A stretch of DNA of 12,492 nucleotides, taken from Prevotellaceae bacterium (GTDB taxonomy: Bacteria > Bacteroidota > Bacteroidia > Bacteroidales > Bacteroidaceae). The position numbers were made by a program, and so were the translations under genes. This document shows, piece by piece, positions 7,198-12,492 of this stretch (its first letter is position 1; each line of letters starts with the position of its first letter). Below the pieces are notes generated by a model. That model had not been told where the DNA came from and did not search any database. It saw nothing but the letters and a program-made list of their open reading frames with translations. The stretch is taken from assembly GCA_030536165.1 (NCBI GenBank), contig JAUNQM010000023.1, positions 1 through 12,492 on the forward strand, written 5' to 3'.

Positions 7198-7304
7198 TAT
7201 CAGCCCTCCACACCTAAGGTGTTCGACGTGTCACACCTGAGGAGTGACCACCCCTAACACCTAAGGTGTGAAGGCAGAAACACCTGAGGTGTGAAGGGCT
7301 GATA
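7198..7304. repeat. Array of four 13-base palindromes inside a 107-base inverted-repeat element
   Basis: The unit ACACCT-N-AGGTGT occurs at 7210-7222 (N=A), 7233-7245 (N=G, one mismatch in the right arm), 7257-7269 (N=A) and 7280-7292 (N=G). Start-to-start distances are 23, 24 and 23 bases. The whole is bounded by a perfect 10-base inverted repeat, TATCAGCCCT (7198-7207) and AGGGCTGATA (7295-7304). Including the first and last palindromes, the outer arms are 25 bases with 23 matching. No open frame fits it. It lies between the terminators of two convergent genes, so it may act as DNA. The rest of the gap 7137-7409 holds nothing else I can support. Confidence 0.75.
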
Positions 7305-7409
7305 TTAAGGATAATGTGTAATTGGTCTTTGGTTGCCGCGATATACCTTATTATATTACGCGCGCACGCAAATATGAGTCATTCTGCGAAAAAAGTCCTG
7401 CTTTTTAAC

Positions 7410-7452
7410 AAAAAAATCACCGCAACACTCCTTTTTTTCGAGCGTTGCGGTG
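7410..7452 (-). terminator. Intrinsic terminator of the DUF4923-like gene
   Basis: CACCGCAACACTC (7418-7430) pairs with GAGCGTTGCGGTG (7440-7452), 13 bp with one mismatch and a 9-base loop. On the minus strand it is followed by a run of T (A-run 7411-7416 on the plus strand). It begins 34 bases after the stop of the lipoprotein gene. Confidence 0.85.
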
Positions 7453-7485
7453 AGATGTTATGCGTTGCGTATGCTTCTTATGCGC

Positions 7486-8196
7486 TTACTGTCTTGTGAA
7501 CTGGAAGCCTGTCTGCATGCCATTGAACTGGTTAGCAAGCGTGCTGATAGTGCTTATTGTTGAGTTGCCTGACTTAGAACCAACCGACTGAACAGCGTTC
7601 AACAGAGCTGAAGTCTTGAACGTAAGGTTGAGGCTTGTTGCGTTAACTGACACGTTGCAAGCTGGGAATGAGATAGCCGATGTCGCACCCTTGATGTAGA
7701 GTGTATGTGCACTTGCATCGTATGTGTATGTGCCGTTGTACTGCTTGTTGTTTGCAACGTAAGCACAAGTACCGTCCTGGTTGAACTGCATTGCCATTGC
7801 GCCTGGCTTGATACCGAGTTTCTCGAAGTAAGGGCTAAGCTTGCTTGCTACTGTTTGCCCTGCCACTGCGCCACCTGCTTGTGCAAGGAGATTGCTGCTC
7901 TCAAACTCAACTGTAGGGCCGCTATATACCCATGTGCCAACGATTGAAGCACCACTTTGAGTTGTCATTGAACCAATCACGTTACCGATAACGCTTGCAA
8001 GGCTCACTGCATTTGATGCGCCGCTTGCTATGTTACCCAGTGTGCCACCGCCGCCTGTGAGTGCAGAGAGGAGACCGAGGCCTGCTGTTGCACCGCTTGC
8101 TACGTTAGAAGTTCCGTTGCCGCCCAAGCCACAAGAACCGAAGATAACTGCAGAACCCATGAGTACTGCTACTGATAAAGTCTTAATCTTTTTCAT
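7486..8196 (-). CDS. DUF4923-like lipoprotein
   Basis: 236-residue predicted lipoprotein of unknown function. The N-terminal signal MKKIKTLSVAVLMGSAVIFGSC ends in a lipobox with Cys22. A glycine/alanine/serine-rich low-complexity stretch (about 23-80) follows. The C-terminal two thirds (GTWVYSGPTVEFESSNLLAQ from about 86, KLSPYFEKLGIKPG at about 118-131, then an NQDGTC...YNGTYTYD beta-rich part) looks like a Bacteroidales DUF4923-type, lipocalin-like domain. Lipidation and export to the periplasm or outer membrane are expected, but no ligand can be named. It is a single gene with its own promoter (minus strand, about 8230) and a strong terminator. It faces away from the 8480 gene, so the two share a 283-base divergent regulatory region. 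Confidence 0.8.
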   Translation of the reverse strand: MKKIKTLSVAVLMGSAVIFGSCGLGGNGTSNVASGATAGLGLLSALTGGGGTLGNIASGASNAVSLASVIGNVIGSMTTQSGASIVGTWVYSGPTVEFESSNLLAQAGGAVAGQTVASKLSPYFEKLGIKPGAMAMQFNQDGTCAYVANNKQYNGTYTYDASAHTLYIKGATSAISFPACNVSVNATSLNLTFKTSALLNAVQSVGSKSGNSTISTISTLANQFNGMQTGFQFTRQ

Positions 8197-8227
8197 TGTT
8201 TTAATGGTTTTAATTAGAAATCTGCCG

Positions 8228-8257
8228 CAAAGATAATATTTATTTGCGAGTTACAAT
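8228..8257 (-). promoter_or_regulatory. Candidate promoter of the DUF4923-like gene
   Basis: On the minus strand, TATCTTTG (8228-8235) fully matches the -7 consensus. ATTG (8254-8257) is a 3-of-4 match to the -33 box, with an 18-base spacer. The leader to the ATG at 8196 would be about 25-30 bases. The spacer does not resemble the efp module. Confidence 0.6.
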
Positions 8258-8329
8258 AATAAATGTGTCAGAAAATAGCATTTACAGAGGAAAAAAGCTC
8301 AATTCATCCCCCAAAAAGCGTTAATTTAT

Positions 8330-8360
8330 TTTGTGTTGTGTTCGATTTGCATTAACTTTC
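8330..8360 (+). promoter_or_regulatory. Upstream copy (P1) of the shared promoter module
   Basis: TTTG (8330-8333), 19 bases, then TAACTTTC (8353-8360). The spacer TGTTGTGTTCGATTTGCAT differs from P2 at two positions. The last -7 base is C rather than the conserved G, so P1 may be weak or degenerate. It is exactly 90 bases upstream of P2; sequence outside the module is not conserved between the two. Confidence 0.55.
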
Positions 8361-8419
8361 GCTTTTGCGCAAGTTAGGCTGCATCTTAACAATAAAAATA
8401 AAAAAAAAGGTCTTTATAT

Positions 8420-8450
8420 TTTGTATTGTGTTCGATTTGCACTAACTTTG
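8420..8450 (+). promoter_or_regulatory. Proximal promoter (P2) of the 8480-9995 unit
   Basis: TTTG (8420-8423) and TAACTTTG (8443-8450) are separated by exactly 19 bases, a full consensus match. The spacer TATTGTGTTCGATTTGCAC matches the efp spacer at 18 of 19 positions. The leader to the ATG at 8480 would be about 25 bases. The open frame that extends upstream to 8426 therefore overlaps the promoter and is not used. Confidence 0.8.
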
Positions 8451-8479
8451 CACACAGATTACCATTAAATACATTTATT

Positions 8480-9049
8480 ATGCAAGAAAAACTTACTAAA
8501 AGCTCAAGCGCATTCATCATTGTGCTTGCTGTGCTGGGACTCGCAACTGTAGCGCGTGGTGTCGCTATGACATTCTGCTACTTCAATCTCCCACTGTTGT
8601 TTATCCATGTTCTCGAAACTCTCTGCTTTGTATGGGTGCTCTACTATGCATTCTGCACAAAGGCAAAGTCGAGCACGTTCTTCAAGTCAACAATCATCAC
8701 GCTGGCTGCAATCTATGCGCTGGCAGGTTCGCTCGACCCTGAGATGACATTCTTCCCTCACACTTATTCAGTGCCATTGCTGTCGTATGCCGTTGTGGCT
8801 GGACTCATGGTAGTGCTCTGCAAGTGGCAGGACTTCTGTCTTTGCAAGAAGGTGGCATGGGGAACTATCATTGCTGCTGTGTTAATAGCAGTGATTAAGA
8901 CTTGTCTGCCACTTGATACTCTCGACCCAACTGCTCTGCAAGAGCCAGTGCTCAACATCCTTGCAGGTATCTACACTCAGCCGTTGCTCGTAATCTGCAT
9001 CCTTGGTAGCTACCTTGCACGTATGTCGAAGAAGGTAAAAGAGAATTAA
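8480..9049 (+). CDS. Polytopic membrane protein of unknown function
   Basis: I do not recognise this 189-residue protein. It is very hydrophobic with about six predicted membrane segments (roughly residues 11-33, 37-58, 69-85, 97-113, 124-140 and 158-180). It has a charged N-terminus (MQEKLTK) and a basic C-terminal tail (MSKKVKEN). Several cysteines (for example the CKWQDFCLCKK stretch at about 114-124) lie in a loop between segments 4 and 5. There is no signal peptide or enzyme motif. The start at 8480 is chosen because the promoter occupies the longer open frame. It is the first gene of a unit with the 9090 gene, which starts 40 bases later without a visible promoter. Expression from two module-type promoters suggests it is well transcribed. 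An inner-membrane location is inferred. Confidence 0.7.
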   Translation: MQEKLTKSSSAFIIVLAVLGLATVARGVAMTFCYFNLPLLFIHVLETLCFVWVLYYAFCTKAKSSTFFKSTIITLAAIYALAGSLDPEMTFFPHTYSVPLLSYAVVAGLMVVLCKWQDFCLCKKVAWGTIIAAVLIAVIKTCLPLDTLDPTALQEPVLNILAGIYTQPLLVICILGSYLARMSKKVKEN

Positions 9050-9089
9050 TTTATTTTTCGGTAGTAATCAAACAATAAATACATAAATT

Positions 9090-9995
9090 ATGAAAAGATT
9101 TCTTTTTATTATCTGCATGGCTACAATGACTTTCGTCTCAGCCAATGCACAGAATGATGATATTACTAACGAGACTATCCTTCAGTTGCTTGGCGAAGGT
9201 TTCAACTCAGAGGAAGTGAAGGGTGTCATAGAGACAAGTTCTACACGCATAATCAACTATAACCTCGACTTTATGCGCAAGCTGAAAGCAGCAGGAGCAA
9301 GCACTGACCTGATAACTTACATTCAGAAAATAGCAAAGGCCGACAACGGTTATGAAGGCGTGATGTGGTGGAACACTGGCGACAAACCAGTGAAGATTTA
9401 CCGTTCACAGTTTGAAAAGGAACAGAAGGGCTTCAGCCTCGGAACGCTTGCAGCCGCTGCATTGACTGGTGCTGTAGTAGGCACAGCTCTTTCTGGCGAA
9501 AAGCCATCTACGGGCGTAGGTGCTGCTGTAGGTGCAGGTTCAATCCTTCTGGCATCATCAGGTAAGGACATACAGAAACTCTGCATCATGGGACTTGCAT
9601 CTAAGAATGTTGTGAAGACTCAAAAGCCTGTATTCCGATTCTATCTTCCTAAGCACGACCCACAGAGCTTCAAGAAGGAAGCTGACAACTGGTACTATTC
9701 TGTAATGAACGAGATACAGAGCCCTAATGAGTTCCAGGTAGTGAAGATGAAGCAGAAGAAGAATCGTCGTGTCTTCACCGAAGGTTCTTCGTACAGTGTC
9801 GCAGGCTTTGAAGGTACAAATGCAAAGGGCCGCGTGGTTGTTGATTTCCAGATAAAGGAACTCAATAACAATACGTTTGAGGTTTCATTCCCACAGCCAC
9901 TTGAGCCAGGCGAATACGTATTCTTCTGGAAGAACGGTCTTGGCAACGAAGTATTCAAGCAGCACGTCTTCGGCTTTGACTTCAGCGTAGAATAA
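9090..9995 (+). CDS. Secreted protein of unknown function with glycine-rich hydrophobic segment
   Basis: 301 residues with a signal peptide (MKRFLFIICMATMTFVSANA, cleavage after residue 20). The mature N-terminus holds a helical segment (NETILQLLGEGFNSEEVKGVIETS, then FMRKLKAAGASTDLITYIQKI, about 27-83). It resembles the short motif pair seen in many exported bacterial proteins, of the type ILxLLxxGxSxxxVxxxI followed by LKxAGxSxxLI. The middle has a glycine/alanine-rich hydrophobic stretch (about 117-157) that could be a glycine-zipper membrane contact. The C-terminal half is beta-rich, ending in a segment with LEPGEYVFFW (about 272-281). It is co-directional with and 40 bases behind the membrane protein gene, so the two may work together at the envelope. 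The family is not identified and no enzyme motif is visible. Confidence 0.7.
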   Translation: MKRFLFIICMATMTFVSANAQNDDITNETILQLLGEGFNSEEVKGVIETSSTRIINYNLDFMRKLKAAGASTDLITYIQKIAKADNGYEGVMWWNTGDKPVKIYRSQFEKEQKGFSLGTLAAAALTGAVVGTALSGEKPSTGVGAAVGAGSILLASSGKDIQKLCIMGLASKNVVKTQKPVFRFYLPKHDPQSFKKEADNWYYSVMNEIQSPNEFQVVKMKQKKNRRVFTEGSSYSVAGFEGTNAKGRVVVDFQIKELNNNTFEVSFPQPLEPGEYVFFWKNGLGNEVFKQHVFGFDFSVE

Positions 9996-10010
9996 TACAT
10001 TATTATATAT

Positions 10011-10058
10011 ATAACGCAACAAGGCAGCATCGTTAAGGTGCTGCCTTGTTTACGTTAT
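10011..10058. terminator. Bidirectional terminator hairpin between convergent genes
   Basis: AACAAGGCAGCA (10018-10029) is perfectly complementary to TGCTGCCTTGTT (10039-10050), a 12-bp stem with a 9-base loop. An outer pair, ATAACG (10011-10016) with CGTTAT (10053-10058), extends it. It sits between the stop of the 9090 gene (9995) and the stop of the S41 gene (10070), so it can serve both strands, though the T-tract is short on each side. Confidence 0.75.
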
Positions 10059-10069
10059 GTGTTACTCTT

Positions 10070-11083
10070 TCACTTGAGAAGATCTATTGCGAATTCTATT
10101 ATTGTGTCCTTGCCTCTGTTGAAGTCTTCATCGGTGATTGAGACATAGTAGTCAGGCTCTATACCGAACTCTATATCTTTCTTGTCTTTGTCGTAGCAAG
10201 GACATGCTGAGAAGCGCACCGTCCAACCGTTTGGAAGTTCGTTGTTGAACGGCATTCCGCCACCGCCACCAGTCTTGTCGCCCACAATCTTCACGTTAGG
10301 GCAGCACTTCATCATATTCACGAATTGGTTTGCTGCAGAATATACGCCTCGGTTGGTAAGCACAACCACAGGCTTCTTCCAACGCACGCCATTGAAAGGT
10401 TTGAGGTATTGGGCGTCGTAGTCAGAGAAATCTGAATGTCCGCTTCCTGTCTTATGGCGCATGTAACCCGTAAGTATTTTCTCCTCGGTGAAGCGTGCGG
10501 CGAGACGTTCCGACATTGTTAAGTCGCCACCACCATTGCTGCGAATGTCGAGAATCAATCCTTTTGCGGGACTGAGCAGATAGAGCATGTATGTGAGATT
10601 GTTGTCGCTGAATCCCGAACTGAAACTGCCGCAATAGACGTATGCTATGCTGTCGGGCATAAAGACGCCATATTTGAGACCGCCAACCATCGCGTAGTTT
10701 GTGCCGAGGTATTTGCGTTGTAGCGTGTCGCTGAAGTTGCTTGGATAGTTCTCTTGCCAATCCCAGTAGCGCGATGTGTTGAAATAAGACACAAGATTAA
10801 CATGGCCATCGCGAAGTTCGTCGAGCATACTGTCAAACAAGTTGAACAGTTCAACCTCGTTGAGTGTGTCGCTGACTAATGGTCGGTATTTAGCATAGAC
10901 CTGATTCCAGTCGAGTCCGTATTCCTTATTCTTATAGTCGAAGTAACAATACTTTTGGTCTAACACACTCCACAACGCCTCAAAGTTCTCCACGTTATTG
11001 TCCGCTCTTTCATCGACGTCAACGCACGAAACGATTGCCGCTATAGAGATGATAGCCACTATGGATTTTATAATGTTTTTCAT
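10070..11083 (-). CDS. S41 family peptidase lipoprotein, tricorn-like active site
   Basis: 337-residue predicted lipoprotein: the signal MKNIIKSIVAIISIAAIVSC ends with a lipobox Cys20. The rest matches the C-terminal processing protease/tricorn superfamily (S41). There is an N-terminal helical part with MLDELRDGHVNL (86-97), a core LILDIRSNGGGDL (176-188), and VVLTNRGVYSAANQF (240-254) with Ser249 as the candidate nucleophile. The segment GDKTGGGGG (268-276) has Gly at the position (Ser+25) where CtpA-type enzymes carry the catalytic Lys. His94 and Glu309 (GIEPDYY, 307-313) fit the Ser-His-Glu arrangement of tricorn-type members. A PDZ domain is not evident. Export to the periplasm or outer membrane is expected and the substrate is unknown. 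Its start overlaps the end of the DUF3316-like gene by 4 bases. Confidence 0.85.
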   Translation of the reverse strand: MKNIIKSIVAIISIAAIVSCVDVDERADNNVENFEALWSVLDQKYCYFDYKNKEYGLDWNQVYAKYRPLVSDTLNEVELFNLFDSMLDELRDGHVNLVSYFNTSRYWDWQENYPSNFSDTLQRKYLGTNYAMVGGLKYGVFMPDSIAYVYCGSFSSGFSDNNLTYMLYLLSPAKGLILDIRSNGGGDLTMSERLAARFTEEKILTGYMRHKTGSGHSDFSDYDAQYLKPFNGVRWKKPVVVLTNRGVYSAANQFVNMMKCCPNVKIVGDKTGGGGGMPFNNELPNGWTVRFSACPCYDKDKKDIEFGIEPDYYVSITDEDFNRGKDTIIEFAIDLLK

Positions 11084-11886
11084 ATTATCTTCTTAATCTG
11101 AAAGCGTTTTACAATACCGAAGACTACTCCGTTTGTCCAGATATGCGACTTGATACCGTTGACCTTTGCCTGCTGGAAGTCGCCAAGATAGCCTATGCGA
11201 AGCGTGGTTTTGCGTATAGGGAAGTCGAGTGTGAGCATCTGCCTCATGGAAGGTGCGCAGCCTATAGTGGTGAAGACTACGTTATGGTCGTAGTTGCTGC
11301 GAGTGAATATCTCGTAGTATGACTGCCCATAATTAGGCGAGAACATCAATCCGAACAATGGCACGTCGATGGAATAACGCAGAGAGAAGTTACGTTCCCA
11401 CATTCTGAAAGCGTATGTCACGGCTGCCGATGGGGCAATGTTTACGTACGCTCTCACCTGTCCGGCATTATTGCCATTGCGAGTATTAAGTATTCCGCCG
11501 AGATTCATGTCGACAAGTCCTCCTGCCTGAACACGCAGATCGCCGTCAAGGAAGTTCCAGTTGTAGTACCACCCAAGCGAATAGTTCATCATACCGACAA
11601 GGTTGCTGCCTGTCTCAGAGTTGTTTGTAGGCATTGATGCATCTACCTGAAACAGTCGCTGGAAGGTTAGTCTCTTTATAGGATTATACTTCTCGGTCAT
11701 TGATATAAACCGAAGTTCCGCCCCACGGTATTTCTCGTTTGAGAGATAGTCGTCGAGTACATTCGTATGCCCGATGCCAATCATGTTGGCAGTTGTTGTA
11801 ATCTTTGGGCTGGTAATGGTGTCAACTTGTGCAAAGGTATAAGAAACCTGCAACAAGAGAACTAAAAGGAAAAGTCTATACCGCAT
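11080..11886 (-). CDS. DUF3316-like outer-membrane protein
   Basis: 268-residue exported protein. The signal peptide MRYRLFLLVLLLQVSYTFA (1-19) is followed by QVDTI. The mature part is rich in alternating beta strands with aromatic residues (YSLGWYYNWNFL, NFSLRYSIDVPLFGLMFS, TTLRIGYLGDFQQAKV) and a closing strand near the C-terminus, consistent with a small outer-membrane beta-barrel. The early IGIGHTNVLDDYLSNEKYRGAEL pattern resembles the Bacteroidales DUF3316 family, whose function is not known. The ATG at 11886 is used; a TTG one codon upstream is a less likely start. The stop overlaps the start of the S41 peptidase gene as ATGA (11080-11083), which suggests translational coupling and a shared job. 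Confidence 0.75.
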   Translation of the reverse strand: MRYRLFLLVLLLQVSYTFAQVDTITSPKITTTANMIGIGHTNVLDDYLSNEKYRGAELRFISMTEKYNPIKRLTFQRLFQVDASMPTNNSETGSNLVGMMNYSLGWYYNWNFLDGDLRVQAGGLVDMNLGGILNTRNGNNAGQVRAYVNIAPSAAVTYAFRMWERNFSLRYSIDVPLFGLMFSPNYGQSYYEIFTRSNYDHNVVFTTIGCAPSMRQMLTLDFPIRKTTLRIGYLGDFQQAKVNGIKSHIWTNGVVFGIVKRFQIKKII

Positions 11887-11892
11887 CAATTT

Positions 11893-11916
11893 TGATTTAC
11901 TGATTTACAGATTTAC
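11893..11916. repeat. Three tandem copies of an 8-base word in the DUF3316 leader
   Basis: TGATTTAC (11893-11900), TGATTTAC (11901-11908) and AGATTTAC (11909-11916) follow each other without gaps, ending 6 bases before the start codon of the DUF3316-like gene. On the transcribed strand this reads as GTAAATC repeats. A related pair, GTAAATC and GTAAATA, occurs at 3109-3123. Confidence 0.6.
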
Positions 11917-11927
11917 GTATTTCTTGC

Positions 11928-11983
11928 GCTCCGGTGGTGCTCAGACGAGCGGAGCTCGGAGTCCAGATTTATAATTCTATAGA
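11928..11983. other. GC-rich hairpin and short palindrome behind the topoisomerase gene
   Basis: GCTCCG (11928-11933) pairs with CGGAGC (11950-11955), and GCTC (11939-11942) with GAGC (11947-11950). The two pairings overlap by one base, so they partly compete. Nearby TTCTATAGAA (11974-11983) is a perfect 10-base palindrome. This lies in the 119-base gap between the ParC-type stop and the DUF3316-like start. It could end transcription of the topoisomerase gene, but no T-tract follows and no clear promoter for the next gene is seen. Confidence 0.35.
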
Positions 11984-12005
11984 AACTATAGAAAATATGA
12001 CTTTT

Positions 12006-12492
12006 TTAGAATAAACTCAATTCAACAGGGCCAATGTTTGCCTCAGGCTCATCTTCTTCGTCGTTGTTGCTTTCATCTACTTCCGGCTGAGGTTCTTCGC
12101 CTTCAGGGAAACGTGTTGGTTCGAGTTCTACCACATTGTCGATGGCAAAGAGTGTGACTCGCTTACCTTTTGCCTTGAATCCCTTAACTGCAATAAACTC
12201 TTCAACGTCGATGAGCAAAGGCTCGCGCAATGAGTCACCTCCTGTGAAGTGGACTTCAAAGCGTGGATAAGCCTTGTCAGACAATACTATCAGTTTGTTC
12301 TTTGGGTTATCACCGAGATAGTTTTGCTTCTTCGCTGTTGCTTCCATAAGGAAACGCTTAAGGTAAGGGCAGTTTTTCTGCGAAGCATCATAGAGCATCG
12401 CACTCCAAACCTTGTCTGCCTTGAACTTCTCTATTCGCATTATATTGTCCTCGAAATGGTTGTTCACGTCAATTGTTGACAGATAGAACTCG
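12006..12492 (-). CDS. parC: DNA topoisomerase IV / gyrase subunit A, C-terminal fragment
   Basis: Carboxy-terminal 161 residues of a type IIA topoisomerase A subunit, cut by the window edge. The open frame continues upstream to base 12492 (EFYLSTIDVNNHFEDNIMRIEKF), so the GTG at 12467 is not the real start. The stretches NHFEDNIMRIEKF, KVWSAMLYDA, YPRFEVHFTGGDSLREPL, EFIAVKGFKAKGKRV and ELEPTRFPE match my memory of the C-terminus of Bacteroidales ParC-type proteins. An acidic tail follows. The full enzyme cuts and rejoins both DNA strands to separate linked daughter chromosomes. The catalytic tyrosine domain lies outside the window, so ParC against GyrA cannot be decided with certainty from this part. 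The two genes downstream on the same strand are not functionally related. Confidence 0.78.
   Translation of the reverse strand, partial: EFYLSTIDVNNHFEDNIMRIEKFKADKVWSAMLYDASQKNCPYLKRFLMEATAKKQNYLGDNPKNKLIVLSDKAYPRFEVHFTGGDSLREPLLIDVEEFIAVKGFKAKGKRVTLFAIDNVVELEPTRFPEGEEPQPEVDESNNDEEDEPEANIGPVELSLF

Noticed and set aside
7210..7292. CRISPR-like regular repeats
   Set aside because: Units are only 13 bases, spacers only 10-11 bases, there are four copies and no cas genes, and the whole is bounded by an inverted repeat. This is a palindrome array, not CRISPR.
7314..7499. 61-codon plus-strand open frame in the intergenic gap
   Set aside because: It runs through the minus-strand terminator stem at 7410-7452 and into the lipoprotein gene end. 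It has no promoter and no recognisable product.
8426..8479. Longer N-terminus for the 8480 membrane protein
   Set aside because: It overlaps the P2 promoter boxes at 8420-8450, so it cannot be in the mRNA from P2.

Overview
The window reads as a chromosomal segment of a Bacteroidales bacterium, most likely Prevotella-like. The reasons are Bacteroidota-type promoters (TTTG, about 19 bases, TAnnTTTG), weak or absent Shine-Dalgarno sites, secreted and lipoprotein families typical of the group (DUF4923- and DUF3316-like proteins, a Big_2-containing surface protein with a Bacteroidota-style C-terminal tail) and best-recognised proteins that look Bacteroidal (EF-P, RadC, LpxH, ParC-type tail). There is no transposase, phage gene, CRISPR array, tRNA or rRNA.

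Left part (1-2770, minus strand): a tightly packed housekeeping cluster in transcription order GT2 glycosyltransferase, radC, a MIP18/SufT-like Fe-S assembly factor and lpxH (cut by the window edge). Gaps are 16, 42 and 2 bases, so it is probably one operon. It covers envelope glycan synthesis, a JAB-fold RadC protein, Fe-S maturation and lipid A synthesis. Next comes a 440-base intergenic stretch (2771-3211) with a GC-rich repeat cluster and a long near-perfect hairpin behind efp.

Middle part (3212-9995): efp (minus) is divergent from a large secreted multi-domain protein (4007-7066, plus) that has its own promoter and terminator. A 420-base stretch between convergent units (7067-7485) holds that terminator, a regular array of four 13-base palindromes inside a larger inverted repeat, and the terminator of a DUF4923-like lipoprotein gene (minus). 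Then follow a two-gene plus-strand unit encoding an unknown polytopic membrane protein and an unknown secreted protein. It is preceded by two copies of a promoter module that also drives efp.

Right part (10011-12492, minus strand): a shared terminator hairpin, then an S41-family peptidase lipoprotein translationally coupled (4-base overlap) to a DUF3316-like outer-membrane protein, and upstream the C-terminal end of a topoisomerase IV subunit A gene cut by the window edge.

The most interesting non-coding signals are (i) a 31-base promoter module whose 19-base spacer is nearly identical before efp and twice before the 8480 gene, and (ii) the palindrome array at 7198-7304. I found no clear new multi-gene defence or metabolic system. 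Most genes are ordinary, and the unknown gene pair 8480-9995 is the best protein-level candidate for new biology.
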